Positions 1 to 7,497 of a stretch of 64,000 nt of DNA are shown here, piece after piece. Each line of letters opens with the position of its first letter. Position 1 is the stretch's first letter. A program made the position numbers and the translations under genes. The stretch spans positions 30,636 through 94,635 of the forward strand of contig NZ_CP040895.1 of assembly GCF_006171285.1 (NCBI RefSeq), read 5' to 3'. The notes under the pieces were generated by a model. The model had not been told where the DNA came from. It worked only from the letters and a program-made list of their open reading frames with translations, and made no database searches. Origin of the DNA: Leclercia adecarboxylata. GTDB lineage: Bacteria > Pseudomonadota > Gammaproteobacteria > Enterobacterales > Enterobacteriaceae.

Positions 1-428
1 TAACAGCAAAGCTGCATACCGGTTTCTGGGTAAAATCCTCAACAACGTGAAGAAGTGGCAGATCCCGCGATTCATCAACACGGATAAAGCGCCCGCCTAT
101 GGTCGCGCGCTTGCTCTGCTCAAACGCGAAGGCCGGTGCCCGTCTGACGTTGAACACCGACAGATTAAGTACCGGAACAACGTGATTGAATGCGATCATG
201 GCAAACTGAAACGGATAATCGGCGCCACGCTGGGATTTAAATCCATGAAGACGGCTTACGCCACCATCAAAGGTATTGAGGTGATGCGTGCACTACGCAA
301 AGGCCAGGCCTCAGCATTTTATTATGGTGATCCCCTGGGCGAAATGCGCCTGGTAAGCAGAGTTTTTGAAATGTAAGGCCTTTGAATAAGACAAAAGGCT
401 GCCTCATCGCTAACTTTGCAACAGTGCC
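1..428 (+). mobile_element. IS26, right part (cut by window edge)
   Basis: Base 1 corresponds to base 393 of the complete IS26 at 13780-14599, and the two agree to the right terminal repeat (tttgcaacagtgcc, ending at 428). The left half lies outside the window. It is in the same orientation as the two complete copies at 13780 and 38295. The sequence to its right (429 onward) is unrelated to that beside the other copies, so no target duplication can be assigned. Confidence 0.97.
2..376 (+). CDS. tnpA: IS26 transposase, C-terminal part
   Basis: IS6-family DDE transposase fragment. The frame is open from base 2 (N-S-K-A-A-Y-R-F) and its 124 residues match the C-terminal half of the complete IS26 transposases at 13843-14547 and 38358-39062. 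The later acidic catalytic residues (in DKAPAYG and [12 protein letters not shown]) are present. The N-terminal helix-turn-helix and first catalytic aspartate are outside the window. An internal ATG at 47 is not the real start. Confidence 0.95.
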   Translation, partial: NSKAAYRFLGKILNNVKKWQIPRFINTDKAPAYGRALALLKREGRCPSDVEHRQIKYRNNVIECDHGKLKRIIGATLGFKSMKTAYATIKGIEVMRALRKGQASAFYYGDPLGEMRLVSRVFEM

Positions 429-556
429 GCTCGGTACATAAGGCGAAGCTGAGCGTGATAAAAAATAAATTAATGGATTAACCGCTCAGGCCACTAGCGA
501 ATTACCTACTACAAAAATGATCACTGCGCTAAGCTGTGTCCTTTGACCCATAAAAA

Positions 557-883
557 ATGGACATCCTAATGGCAAGATTCAACGGCGTCATGAAGAACGG
601 TAAGGACGTTCCAATGGATGCGGACGACTTTGATATGCTGATTCAGAAGGTAGATCGACTAACACTCAAATCACTCTATGCCGTCAGACTTGTTTTAGTT
701 GAAAAAATGAATCGTGAGGACGCCAGTGATAAGACTGGGCTTTCCATGAAGGGGATGCAACTAGCTCTTAGTAAAGTAGCAAGAGTCCGAATGGGAGTGC
801 GTGACGACTGGATAGAAGTTAATACCTGGGCTCCCCCTGAAATGGCTGCCGAGTTCATGCGAAAGCTTCAAGAGATAGAGTGA
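557..883 (+). CDS. TrfB/KorA-like DNA-binding protein
   Basis: A 108-residue protein; an ATG at 569 is an alternative start. Residues about 42-105 (VRLVLVEKMNREDASDKTGLSMKGMQLALSKV and then APPEMAAEFMRKLQEIE) follow the pattern of the TrfB/KorA repressor family of IncP plasmids: a helix-turn-helix with GLS/GLT at the turn, then a short domain ending in a P-E-x-A region. By family it would be a plasmid transcriptional repressor. It lies just inside IS26 and next to Pseudomonas-like DNA, so it is probably a stray from another plasmid backbone rather than a working IncN regulator. The assignment rests on motif pattern alone. Confidence 0.5.
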   Translation: MDILMARFNGVMKNGKDVPMDADDFDMLIQKVDRLTLKSLYAVRLVLVEKMNREDASDKTGLSMKGMQLALSKVARVRMGVRDDWIEVNTWAPPEMAAEFMRKLQEIE

Positions 884-963
884 TCTAGTGTGCTGTTCTC
901 GAATTAACATTTCTCCAATCTTGGTTACACTTGTTGTGTCATCCAACGTTCGGAGAAGCTCAG

Positions 964-1931
964 GTGAACGCCCCAAAATCACCCTCAGTCCAGAAGAGCA
1001 CGCCGAGCCGAGCCGGTGCGTACGTTCGGCCACCATCAGCCAGCGCGACGGTCGTCGGGCACGAGTAATTCTGTTGGCAGCTCAAGGTTGCACGAGAGTA
1101 GAGATTGCCCGGCTCACCGGGTTCTCACTCCTCGTAATCACTTGCTGGTGTCAGCGGTTCGGTTTGCTCGATAAACCAGGTCGAGGTCGTAAACCTTTTC
1201 TGCCCCTTGAAACTGTGCACCGTGTTCTTGAGCAATTCTTTCAACCGCGCATCGGTGAACCTCGATGGAGCTGCCGAAGCATGGCACGAGCGGCTGGAAT
1301 TTCGGCTACCCGCGTGCACAAACTCTGGGCGGCCAATGACTTGAAATCGCACCTGACTCGCACCTTCAAATTGTCCAATGACCCGAATTTTGAAGAGAAA
1401 TTCTGGGACGTTATCGGACTCTACCTGGACCCGCCGGACAAGGCGCTGGTGCTCTGCTTTGATGAAAAAAGCCAGATGCAAGCACTTGAACGCACCCAGC
1501 CTGGGTTGCCTTTGGGCATCGGCCATATCCGCACGCAGTCGCACGATTATGTACGCCACGGCACCGTCAGGTTGTTCACCGCGCTGGACTATCTTCAGGG
1601 ACGCTTGATCAGCAGTATTGAATATCAGCACCGGCATCAGGAGTGGTTGGAACTTCTCAAGAAAATCAATCGAGAAACACCCAAGCACCTTCAGTTGCAC
1701 TTGATCGTTGACAACTACGTCACTCACAAGCATCCAAAAGTGAAGGCGTGGCTGGAAAAACATAAACGCTTCCATGCATTTCACTCCGACCTCCAGCTCA
1801 TGGTTGAACGCTTTTTTCGGGGCATCACGGTGTATTTACGTGAGGGCAGTTTCAGTTCAGTGCGCGAGCTGGAAAGCTCGATTACCACTTTCCTGGCCCT
1901 GCGTATTGCGCAACCAACTCGGTATGCCTGA
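964..1931 (+). pseudogene. IS630-family transposase, frameshifted
   Basis: The reading resembles IS630-family transposases: an N-terminal HTH (ISQRDGRRARVILLAAQGCTRVEIARLTG), a DDE core with CFDEKSQMQAL near the middle and LIVDNYVTHKHPKVKAWL further on. The expected start, GTG at 964 (VNAPKSPSVQKS), is in a different frame from the rest, so there is a shift near 1035. A second disturbance lies near 1775, where FTPTSSSWLN is found in the adjacent frame while VERFFR and REGSFSSVREL resume in the main frame. The gene is therefore very probably inactive. The ends of the element could not be fixed; the left end may lie near 925. Confidence 0.72.
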
Positions 1932-2250
1932 AACGCCAAAGGCGAAGATATCTTGAAAAAATTCAGCGCCCCCGCGAAGCAATGGCCTCACAAGCTAATG
2001 GGTAAATTATTTCGCACACAAAATTCGGTACACCCCCTCAAAAAGCGACGGAGATCACCCGCTCGCGAAAATGAATCGCGCACTCACACTTGTTGCCGGG
2101 GGACGACCAGTGAAGCTGGTCAGTAAATGTCTCAGTATGGCGCGCTCGCAATTGATTGATGTGATGAGGATCTACACGCCAATACTCGCCGATATATAGC
2201 GGAAAACGCTGAATGACTTCAGCGTTCCGATCACGACGCAAGGGCAGACC
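1932..2250. other. intergenic remnant between IS630-like gene and porin
   Basis: This stretch holds the 3' flank of the degenerate IS630-like gene and a 67-codon open frame on the minus strand (2038-2241). I do not recognise that frame and it has no clear ribosome-binding site. No RNA gene is visible. Confidence 0.4.
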
Positions 2251-3519
2251 TTAGAATTTCGCTTCCACATCCAACTGCAGGGTGTTGGTATCGGCGTTCT
2301 GCTGAGAGCGGCTGGAGTAATCTGCATCAGCCAAGAAGTATGTAGCACCGATCCCAAAGTTCTTGTCGATGTCGTAACCCACCTTGAATTTGTGTCCACG
2401 CGAGCCGGTAGTACCGTAGGCAAAATCGGAATCAGTGAAGGCGCCGACCACAGCGTTGCGCTGAACATCGCGGTAGTTGTAATCGAGGTTGAAGTCATAC
2501 ACCCGAGTCTTGAGGCCCGTCAACCAAGCGGTGTCCTGGTTGCTGTCGGTCTCGTTGTTGACCACATATTGCCCATAGAGGGAGAGTGGGATTGGCAAGC
2601 CGCTGATGTCGATTTGGCCAAAGGCTTCGTACAGGCGAAACTTGTTAGTGGAGTTGCCATTGACAGCCAGCGCACACGGCGTGCTGGTGCTGGTGCAGCG
2701 GCTGTCCTTGTCGTTGTCATAGCTATAGACGCTACCGCCCAAGGTGACCTTGAGGTTGTCGGACGGAGCGAAGCGGGCACCGAGCTGGCCGGCGTACAAG
2801 CGCAGATCGTGGCGAAATTGCACACCCTCGCCATCTACGCTGTCCTTGAGCGTGTAGTAACCAGCGCTGCCGAATAGCTCTGCGTCACCGAGCGGGTATT
2901 TGTAGGTGGCAGCTAAACCTTCAGGATTAATGTCACCGTCCCAGATCACATCTCCCATGCTCACCCATGGCTGCGCCATCTTGCCGCCGATAATATGAAG
3001 GTTCTTCACGGCTGTAGGGTGGAAATCGATGTAGGCCTGGTCCAACCACAGTTGTTTCTTGTCGAAGTAGTTGTCCAGGTCCTGGTTGGTGGAGCGGGCA
3101 TCGTCACCACCTCCTGTAGCGATGCGGATACCGGCGTCAACTTGTGGGTTGACTTCGCTATAGGCACCGAGACGAGCACGGATACGCTGGCGATCCTTGT
3201 CGCGACCACCGTCAATCTTGATTGTCTCTTGACGCACGCGCACGTCGCCTTTGATTTGGGTCTTGGCAGCCCAGGCCAACTTCTGTTCAAACGCCGTCAA
3301 GTCTTCCTTCTTGATTTGTTGACCGGCCAATTGTTGGTTGGCTTGCATGTCACGATTCAACTCGGTCTTCAACTCAGAATACTGCTCTGGCGTAATGGAG
3401 CCATTGGCTTTGAGCATTTCGAGCAGTTTCGCATCGACTGCGGCACCGGCCGGAACACTCATGGCCAACACCAAGCCACCACACAAGCCCGCTGCAATTC
3501 GTGTAGAAACAAAACGCAT
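2251..3519 (-). CDS. putative outer-membrane porin (Pseudomonas type)
   Basis: A 422-residue protein with a signal peptide (MRFVSTRIAAGLCGGLVLAMS, cleavage likely after AGA near residue 27). A coiled-coil-like segment (LLEMLKANGSITPEQYSELKTELN) is followed by a long run of alternating beta strands ending in an aromatic residue (DVEAKF), as in outer-membrane beta barrels. It fits the 'putative porin' family common in Pseudomonas. ATG at 3519 is chosen because GGAG lies six bases upstream; a longer in-frame start at 3561 would put extra residues before the signal peptide. It probably forms a channel for small solutes, but the substrate cannot be told. Being chromosomal in type, it marks this segment as imported. 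Confidence 0.7.
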   Translation of the reverse strand: MRFVSTRIAAGLCGGLVLAMSVPAGAAVDAKLLEMLKANGSITPEQYSELKTELNRDMQANQQLAGQQIKKEDLTAFEQKLAWAAKTQIKGDVRVRQETIKIDGGRDKDRQRIRARLGAYSEVNPQVDAGIRIATGGGDDARSTNQDLDNYFDKKQLWLDQAYIDFHPTAVKNLHIIGGKMAQPWVSMGDVIWDGDINPEGLAATYKYPLGDAELFGSAGYYTLKDSVDGEGVQFRHDLRLYAGQLGARFAPSDNLKVTLGGSVYSYDNDKDSRCTSTSTPCALAVNGNSTNKFRLYEAFGQIDISGLPIPLSLYGQYVVNNETDSNQDTAWLTGLKTRVYDFNLDYNYRDVQRNAVVGAFTDSDFAYGTTGSRGHKFKVGYDIDKNFGIGATYFLADADYSSRSQQNADTNTLQLDVEAKF

Positions 3520-3715
3520 ATTGATCTCCAAAATAAGATGAGATGGCGCAGGCCACCTCAAGAAAAAGCCAGCCTTAAAGACGCGTAAAAAAGGACTAGT
3601 TATCCCGCGCTCTAAAAACTGGCGCCATTTTTACCGGAGACCATTACAGAAAAGTGGCAATGTGATGGCAGTTCGATGACAGCGCCGTTTGATCGAAAAG
3701 GCTGCGTTAGAGCGG
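3520..3715. promoter_or_regulatory. porin upstream region
   Basis: About 200 bases between the porin start and the end of the broken MFS gene. It should hold the porin promoter (minus strand). The stretch taaaaaaggactagttatcc is AT-rich, but no confident -35/-10 pair was assigned. Confidence 0.3.
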
Positions 3716-4110
3716 TTAGTGCCACGAGGAAATGAAGATTTCTTGTTGGTCCGCGATACTCACTTGAATGTCAGGCCCCGCGCGTTCAGCGTAGTACCAG
3801 CCCTGCGCGCTTCCAGGCTTGGCCGAGATCCAGTAAGTGAGGATCGGCGACAGGATGCCGGCGCTGGCAGCGACCGCACCGATCACGACCAGCATCAACA
3901 TAAAATCAGATGCCCAAGGTACAAGGAACAACCCAGCAGCCAGCACGGAGAATGCGGGTGCGATGAGCCATCGGGTCGTGTCCGGCTTAAACCAAGGTGA
4001 GAATACGATTGCTTGCATCCCAAACATGACCAGGCTGCACTCGGTGAACATCAGCGCAATCTGATATGGACTCAAACCTAGTTCCTGTTTCCCACGCAGG
4101 GCGAGCCCGA

Positions 4111-5160
4111 GGCGTTGTTGCTCAAATCAGGGAACTATCCCGCAGTTTGGTGATCTGATCTCTTAGGTTCACCACCGGGAGCGCCAGATGGGCAAGTCCA
4201 AGCACAAGATCAGCAACTGGAAACAGTACAACCAAGCCTTGGTGCAACGTGGTTCGTTGACCGTCTGGATGGATGAGCAAGCCATCCAGCAGTGGCATTG
4301 CCAGACCCATCATGGCCGCCGAGGGCGAGGCTTCCATTACAGCGACTCCGCCATTGAAACCGCGCTGATGCTCAAGGCGGTATTCAAGCTACCGCTGCGT
4401 GCCTTGGAAGGCTTCATCAACTCGCTGTTCCAGCTGATGAATGTGCCCTTACAGTCGCCGGACTACAGCTGTATCAGCAAGCGCGCCAAGACGGTCGAAA
4501 TCAAGTACCGCCTACCGAGCCATGGCCCAGTAGCTCACCTGGTCATCGATGCCACCGGACTCAAGGTCTATGGCGAGGGCGAATGGAAAATTCGCAAGCA
4601 CGGCAAGGAGAAACGCCGCGTCTGGCGCAAGCTTCACCTGGCCGTAGATGCGGCGACCCATGCCATCGTCGCAGCCGAAGTCAGCCTGGAAACGGTGGGC
4701 GATAACGAGGTGCTGCCCACGCTGCTCAACCCCTTGCGCCGCAAGATAGAACAAGTCAGCGCCGATGGTGCCTATGACACCAAAGCCTGTTATGCCCTAC
4801 TACAAAAGAAGGGCGCCAAGGCCACCATACCGCCGAGAAAAAATGCGGCATTCTGGAAGACAGGCCATCCACGCAACGAGGCGGTTGCCGCGCTCAAGGC
4901 AGGAGAGCTGGAGCAATGGAAAAAGGACTCTGGCTATCATCAGCGCTCGATAGCTGAGACCGCCATGTATCGCTTCAAGCAGCTCATCGGTCCGAAACTG
5001 AGTCTGCGGAGCTACAACGCCCAGGTGGGTGAGATCCTGGCTGGGGTAAAAGTCATGAACAAGGTCATAGGGCTTGGTATGCCCATTCGGCAGGCCGTCA
5101 ACTAAGCCCGCCCGGCGGGTTGGGGAGCGAGTATCCGACTTTGGATTTGATCAACAAGGC
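4111..5160 (+). mobile_element. IS5-family insertion sequence
   Basis: About 1050 bp with imperfect terminal repeats (ggcgttgttgctcaaatc at the left; gccttgttgatcaaatcc on the opposite strand at the right) and a 4-bp duplication CCGA at 4107-4110 and 5161-5164. It contains one transposase gene. Deleting it with one CCGA restores the reading frame of the host MFS gene, which supports the end positions. Confidence 0.8.
4188..5105 (+). CDS. IS5-family transposase
   Basis: A 305-residue DDE transposase with an N-terminal domain of the IS5 type (YNQALVQRGSLTVWMDEQAI). The first catalytic aspartate lies in HLVIDATGLKVYGEGEW (about residues 120-136), the second in VSADGAYDT (about 195), and the glutamate in the C-terminal QRSIAETAMYRFKQLIG region. 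Length and motif spacing are normal, so it is probably active. GGGAGCGCCAG precedes the ATG, and the gene fills almost the whole element. Confidence 0.9.
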   Translation: MGKSKHKISNWKQYNQALVQRGSLTVWMDEQAIQQWHCQTHHGRRGRGFHYSDSAIETALMLKAVFKLPLRALEGFINSLFQLMNVPLQSPDYSCISKRAKTVEIKYRLPSHGPVAHLVIDATGLKVYGEGEWKIRKHGKEKRRVWRKLHLAVDAATHAIVAAEVSLETVGDNEVLPTLLNPLRRKIEQVSADGAYDTKACYALLQKKGAKATIPPRKNAAFWKTGHPRNEAVAALKAGELEQWKKDSGYHQRSIAETAMYRFKQLIGPKLSLRSYNAQVGEILAGVKVMNKVIGLGMPIRQAVN

Positions 5161-5976
5161 CCGAGCCCGACCTCGAAGGTCCCGACGCCCACCGAAACGA
5201 TGAAAGTGAGGATGAGTAGTTTTGGCACGAGCCATGCTTTTTGATCGGCCAAGGCATTAGATATCTTCTTTGTCCGACCAAGGCCTTCAATACTTGGTAC
5301 TGAAAACGCAACTCCACCGGCCACTAAAAAGGCGAACAGTCCCGTCACCGCGAGCGGAACCGCGACGGATCCTGCCGGCAAAGCGCGTTACGAACACGCT
5401 CAGCATCGGTCCAAGCAGGAAGCCGCTAATCCCTGTCATGCTGACGAACGCAAGCCGACGGGCCCGTCCCTGCTCGGTCGTCGCGACGTTGCCGAATACA
5501 GCCGCTGCAACAGGCGTCACCGCTGCAGCAAACATGCCGCTTATGAAGCGCTCGGCGTAAACAGCGATGAGACTCAACAAAAGAGAAAACCAGCATGGTT
5601 ACGCCAAAGCCGAGAAGTCCTACAAGTAGTACACCTCGCGGGCCGCGCTGATCGGAAAGTCGGCCCCACATGGGTGCAAATAAAAAAAGTGAGAGAGTGT
5701 AGACAGCAGTCAGTAACCCAGTGTGCTGGGAAACTAGCGCAGCATCACTTTCAGCTCCCAAGAGTCGCTCAATTAGGTAGGGTAAAAGCGGAAGCACGAT
5801 GCCAAAACCAACCGACACAGTGAACACGCCGAGCATAAGCGCGGCCGTAGTCGCTACGGGCAAACCTGCTGAGCGCGCGCTGGTGACCTTCATGTAGCCG
5901 CAGGCCATCGAGTCATGCCTGCGGTCCAACTTCTGAGCATCATAGGGACGAGTTAACCGCAGCAACCACCCTTGGA

Positions 5977-6137
5977 TTAATGATTGGGCGTGGCCTTGGC
6001 CGCACTCACTCCATAGCCCGCGCCTTTCACGGCCGATTTCAGTTGATCGGGCGAGGTGAGTTGCTCGTCATAACGCACGGCAGCCTCGCCGGTCGAGAGC
6101 GACACTACTACGTCATCGACTCCGGGAATTGCTTTCA
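5977..6137 (-). pseudogene. HMA-domain (MerP/CopZ-like) protein, 3' fragment
   Basis: Reading the minus strand from 6137 gives LKAIPGVDDVVVSLSTGEAA then VRYDEQLTSPDQLKSAVKGAGYGV and a stop. This is the second half of a heavy-metal-associated domain (the beta-alpha-beta part after the CxxC motif). The 5' part with the metal-binding cysteines is missing because the terminal repeat of the Tn21-type transposon starts at 6138. It was probably a mercury or copper binding protein next to the MFS gene. Confidence 0.65.
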
Positions 6138-6158
6138 GGGGTCGTCTCAGAAAACGGA

Positions 6159-7485
6159 ATCTATGGTCACTCCCGTTTTTGCAACACCGATTTTGACGAC
6201 AAGTTGGCTTGCTTGAATCTATCCGGCGTCTGAATGGGATTTTATTCCCGCGCCTTGATGAGTTCCGCGCCTGATGAACCTCCAGAAAATATACGGCTTC
6301 AATGAGCCTTTCCGTTTTACAGGTTCCTCAACAGGCCGGTGGGCCGTTAGTATCATCAATATCAGTATTCGCAAAACCAGATCAGTAATTCTTTAAACCG
6401 GTGTATTTCTGCCGTTATGCTACATAAGTTTGCTGTCGTGCCGTTAGGGCCCAGGCTATTCTGGCCAGCTTGTTTGCCAGAGCACAAGTGACGACAAAGT
6501 TGCTTTTCCGGCACAGTAAATCCCTGACCCAATCGGCCAATTTGCCAGACTGGTGTTCCAGTTTTTGTATGAATACCCTGGCACATTGAACCAACAAAGT
6601 TCGGATCTTTTTATTACCTCGCTTACTAATTCCCAGCAATGTCGTCCTACCTCCCGTGCTGTACTGCCGAGGTACAAGCCCTGTTGCCGCCGCAAAGTCA
6701 CGGCTGCTGGCGTACTGCTTCCCGTCGCCAATCTCAGTTGAAATAGTACTCGCTGTCAGTGTTCCGACGCAGGGAATGCTCAGCAAGCGCTGTCCAACCT
6801 CATCTTCGTCCAACTTTCGTTTCAACTGGGATTCCAAATCTTTAATCTGCTCAACAAGATAGTGATAATGCTGTTGTAATTTCAGCAATAACTGGCTGAG
6901 GTAAAGAGGCAAACTATTATCCTCAAGAATGGTACTCAGTCGGCTAATAACGGCAGCTCCTCGGGGAACGCTAATGCCAAATTCCAGCAGAAAAGCATGC
7001 ATTTGATTGGTTGTTTTTACCTTATCCTGAACCAGGGATTCACGGACACGATGCAGAGCCCGCATTGCCTGCTGAGATTCCGTTCTGGGCTGCACAAAAC
7101 GCATAGACGGACGCGATGCAGCTTCACAAATAGCTTCGGCGTCGACAAAGTCGTTTTTATTGCTTTTAACGAACGGGCGGACAAATTGTGGTGATATCAG
7201 CTTTGGGGAATGCCCCAACTCTTCCAACTTGCGTGCCATAAAGTGAGAACCGCCACAGGCTTCCATTGCGATGGTTGTAGCGGGGCATGTCGCCAAAAAT
7301 TCGATCAACTTTGGCCGGGTAAATTTTTTACGGTAAACAGCCTTCCCGCGACGATCCTGGCAATGAATATGGAAAGAGTTTTTACCCAGATCGATACCAA
7401 TGAGCGCAATGTTTTCCATGATAGTTCTCCGAATGAAAGCCTGTCCTCAGCATAGTACCGGGAAGGAGGGAGTGACCATCTCATT
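6159..7485 (-). mobile_element. IS5075-like IS110-family element in the left transposon repeat
   Basis: About 1327 bp lying exactly within the 38-bp terminal repeat of the Tn21-type transposon. IS4321/IS5075 are known to target such repeats. It carries a single transposase gene on the minus strand. The right edge (gtgaccatctcatt) recurs in mirror form after the right transposon repeat at 13667. About 195 bases between 6216 and 6414 carry no recognisable gene and are the element's 3' non-coding part. Confidence 0.9.
6415..7419 (-). CDS. IS110-family transposase (IS5075)
   Basis: A 334-residue DEDD transposase. The N-terminal RuvC-like domain has ALIGIDLGKNSFHIHC (first Asp about residue 10), then AMEACGGSHF (Glu about 53) and NDFVDAEAICEAA (two Asp about 93-96). 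The C-terminal Transposase_20 domain has LSIPCVGTLTASTISTEIGD and a Ser region in AAATGLVPRQYSTGGRTTLLG. The sequence agrees with IS5075 from memory. The gene is intact. Confidence 0.93.
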   Translation of the reverse strand: MENIALIGIDLGKNSFHIHCQDRRGKAVYRKKFTRPKLIEFLATCPATTIAMEACGGSHFMARKLEELGHSPKLISPQFVRPFVKSNKNDFVDAEAICEAASRPSMRFVQPRTESQQAMRALHRVRESLVQDKVKTTNQMHAFLLEFGISVPRGAAVISRLSTILEDNSLPLYLSQLLLKLQQHYHYLVEQIKDLESQLKRKLDEDEVGQRLLSIPCVGTLTASTISTEIGDGKQYASSRDFAAATGLVPRQYSTGGRTTLLGISKRGNKKIRTLLVQCARVFIQKLEHQSGKLADWVRDLLCRKSNFVVTCALANKLARIAWALTARQQTYVA

Positions 7486-7497
7486 AAATAAAGCACG

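Larger units (their letters stand above)
3716..5893 (-). pseudogene. MFS efflux transporter, broken by frameshifts and an IS5-family element
   Basis: Fragments of one major-facilitator protein can be read on the minus strand. From 5893 comes the N-terminal part (MKVTSARSAGLPVATTAALM, then GRLSDQRGPRGVLLVG, the family loop 2-3 motif). From about 5580 there is a shifted segment (ISGMFAAAVTPVAAAVFGNV), then AVPLAVTGLFAFLVAGG in another frame, and from 4110 to 3716 the later membrane segments (SPYQIALMFTECSLVMFGMQ). The IS at 4111-5160 interrupts it. Removing the IS and one CCGA copy restores the frame (FEVGLGLALRGKQ). At least two further frameshifts near 5340 and 5575 remain, so the gene is dead. 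It resembles multidrug or tetracycline-type MFS pumps; the substrate is unknown. Confidence 0.7.

Noticed and set aside
2038..2241. 67-codon minus frame upstream of the IS630-like gene
   Set aside because: No recognisable family, no clear ribosome-binding site, and it lies among IS remnants; not listed as a gene.
2995..3588. 197-codon plus-strand frame opposite the porin
   Set aside because: The minus strand encodes a protein with signal peptide and beta-barrel pattern; the plus frame lacks start signals and domains.
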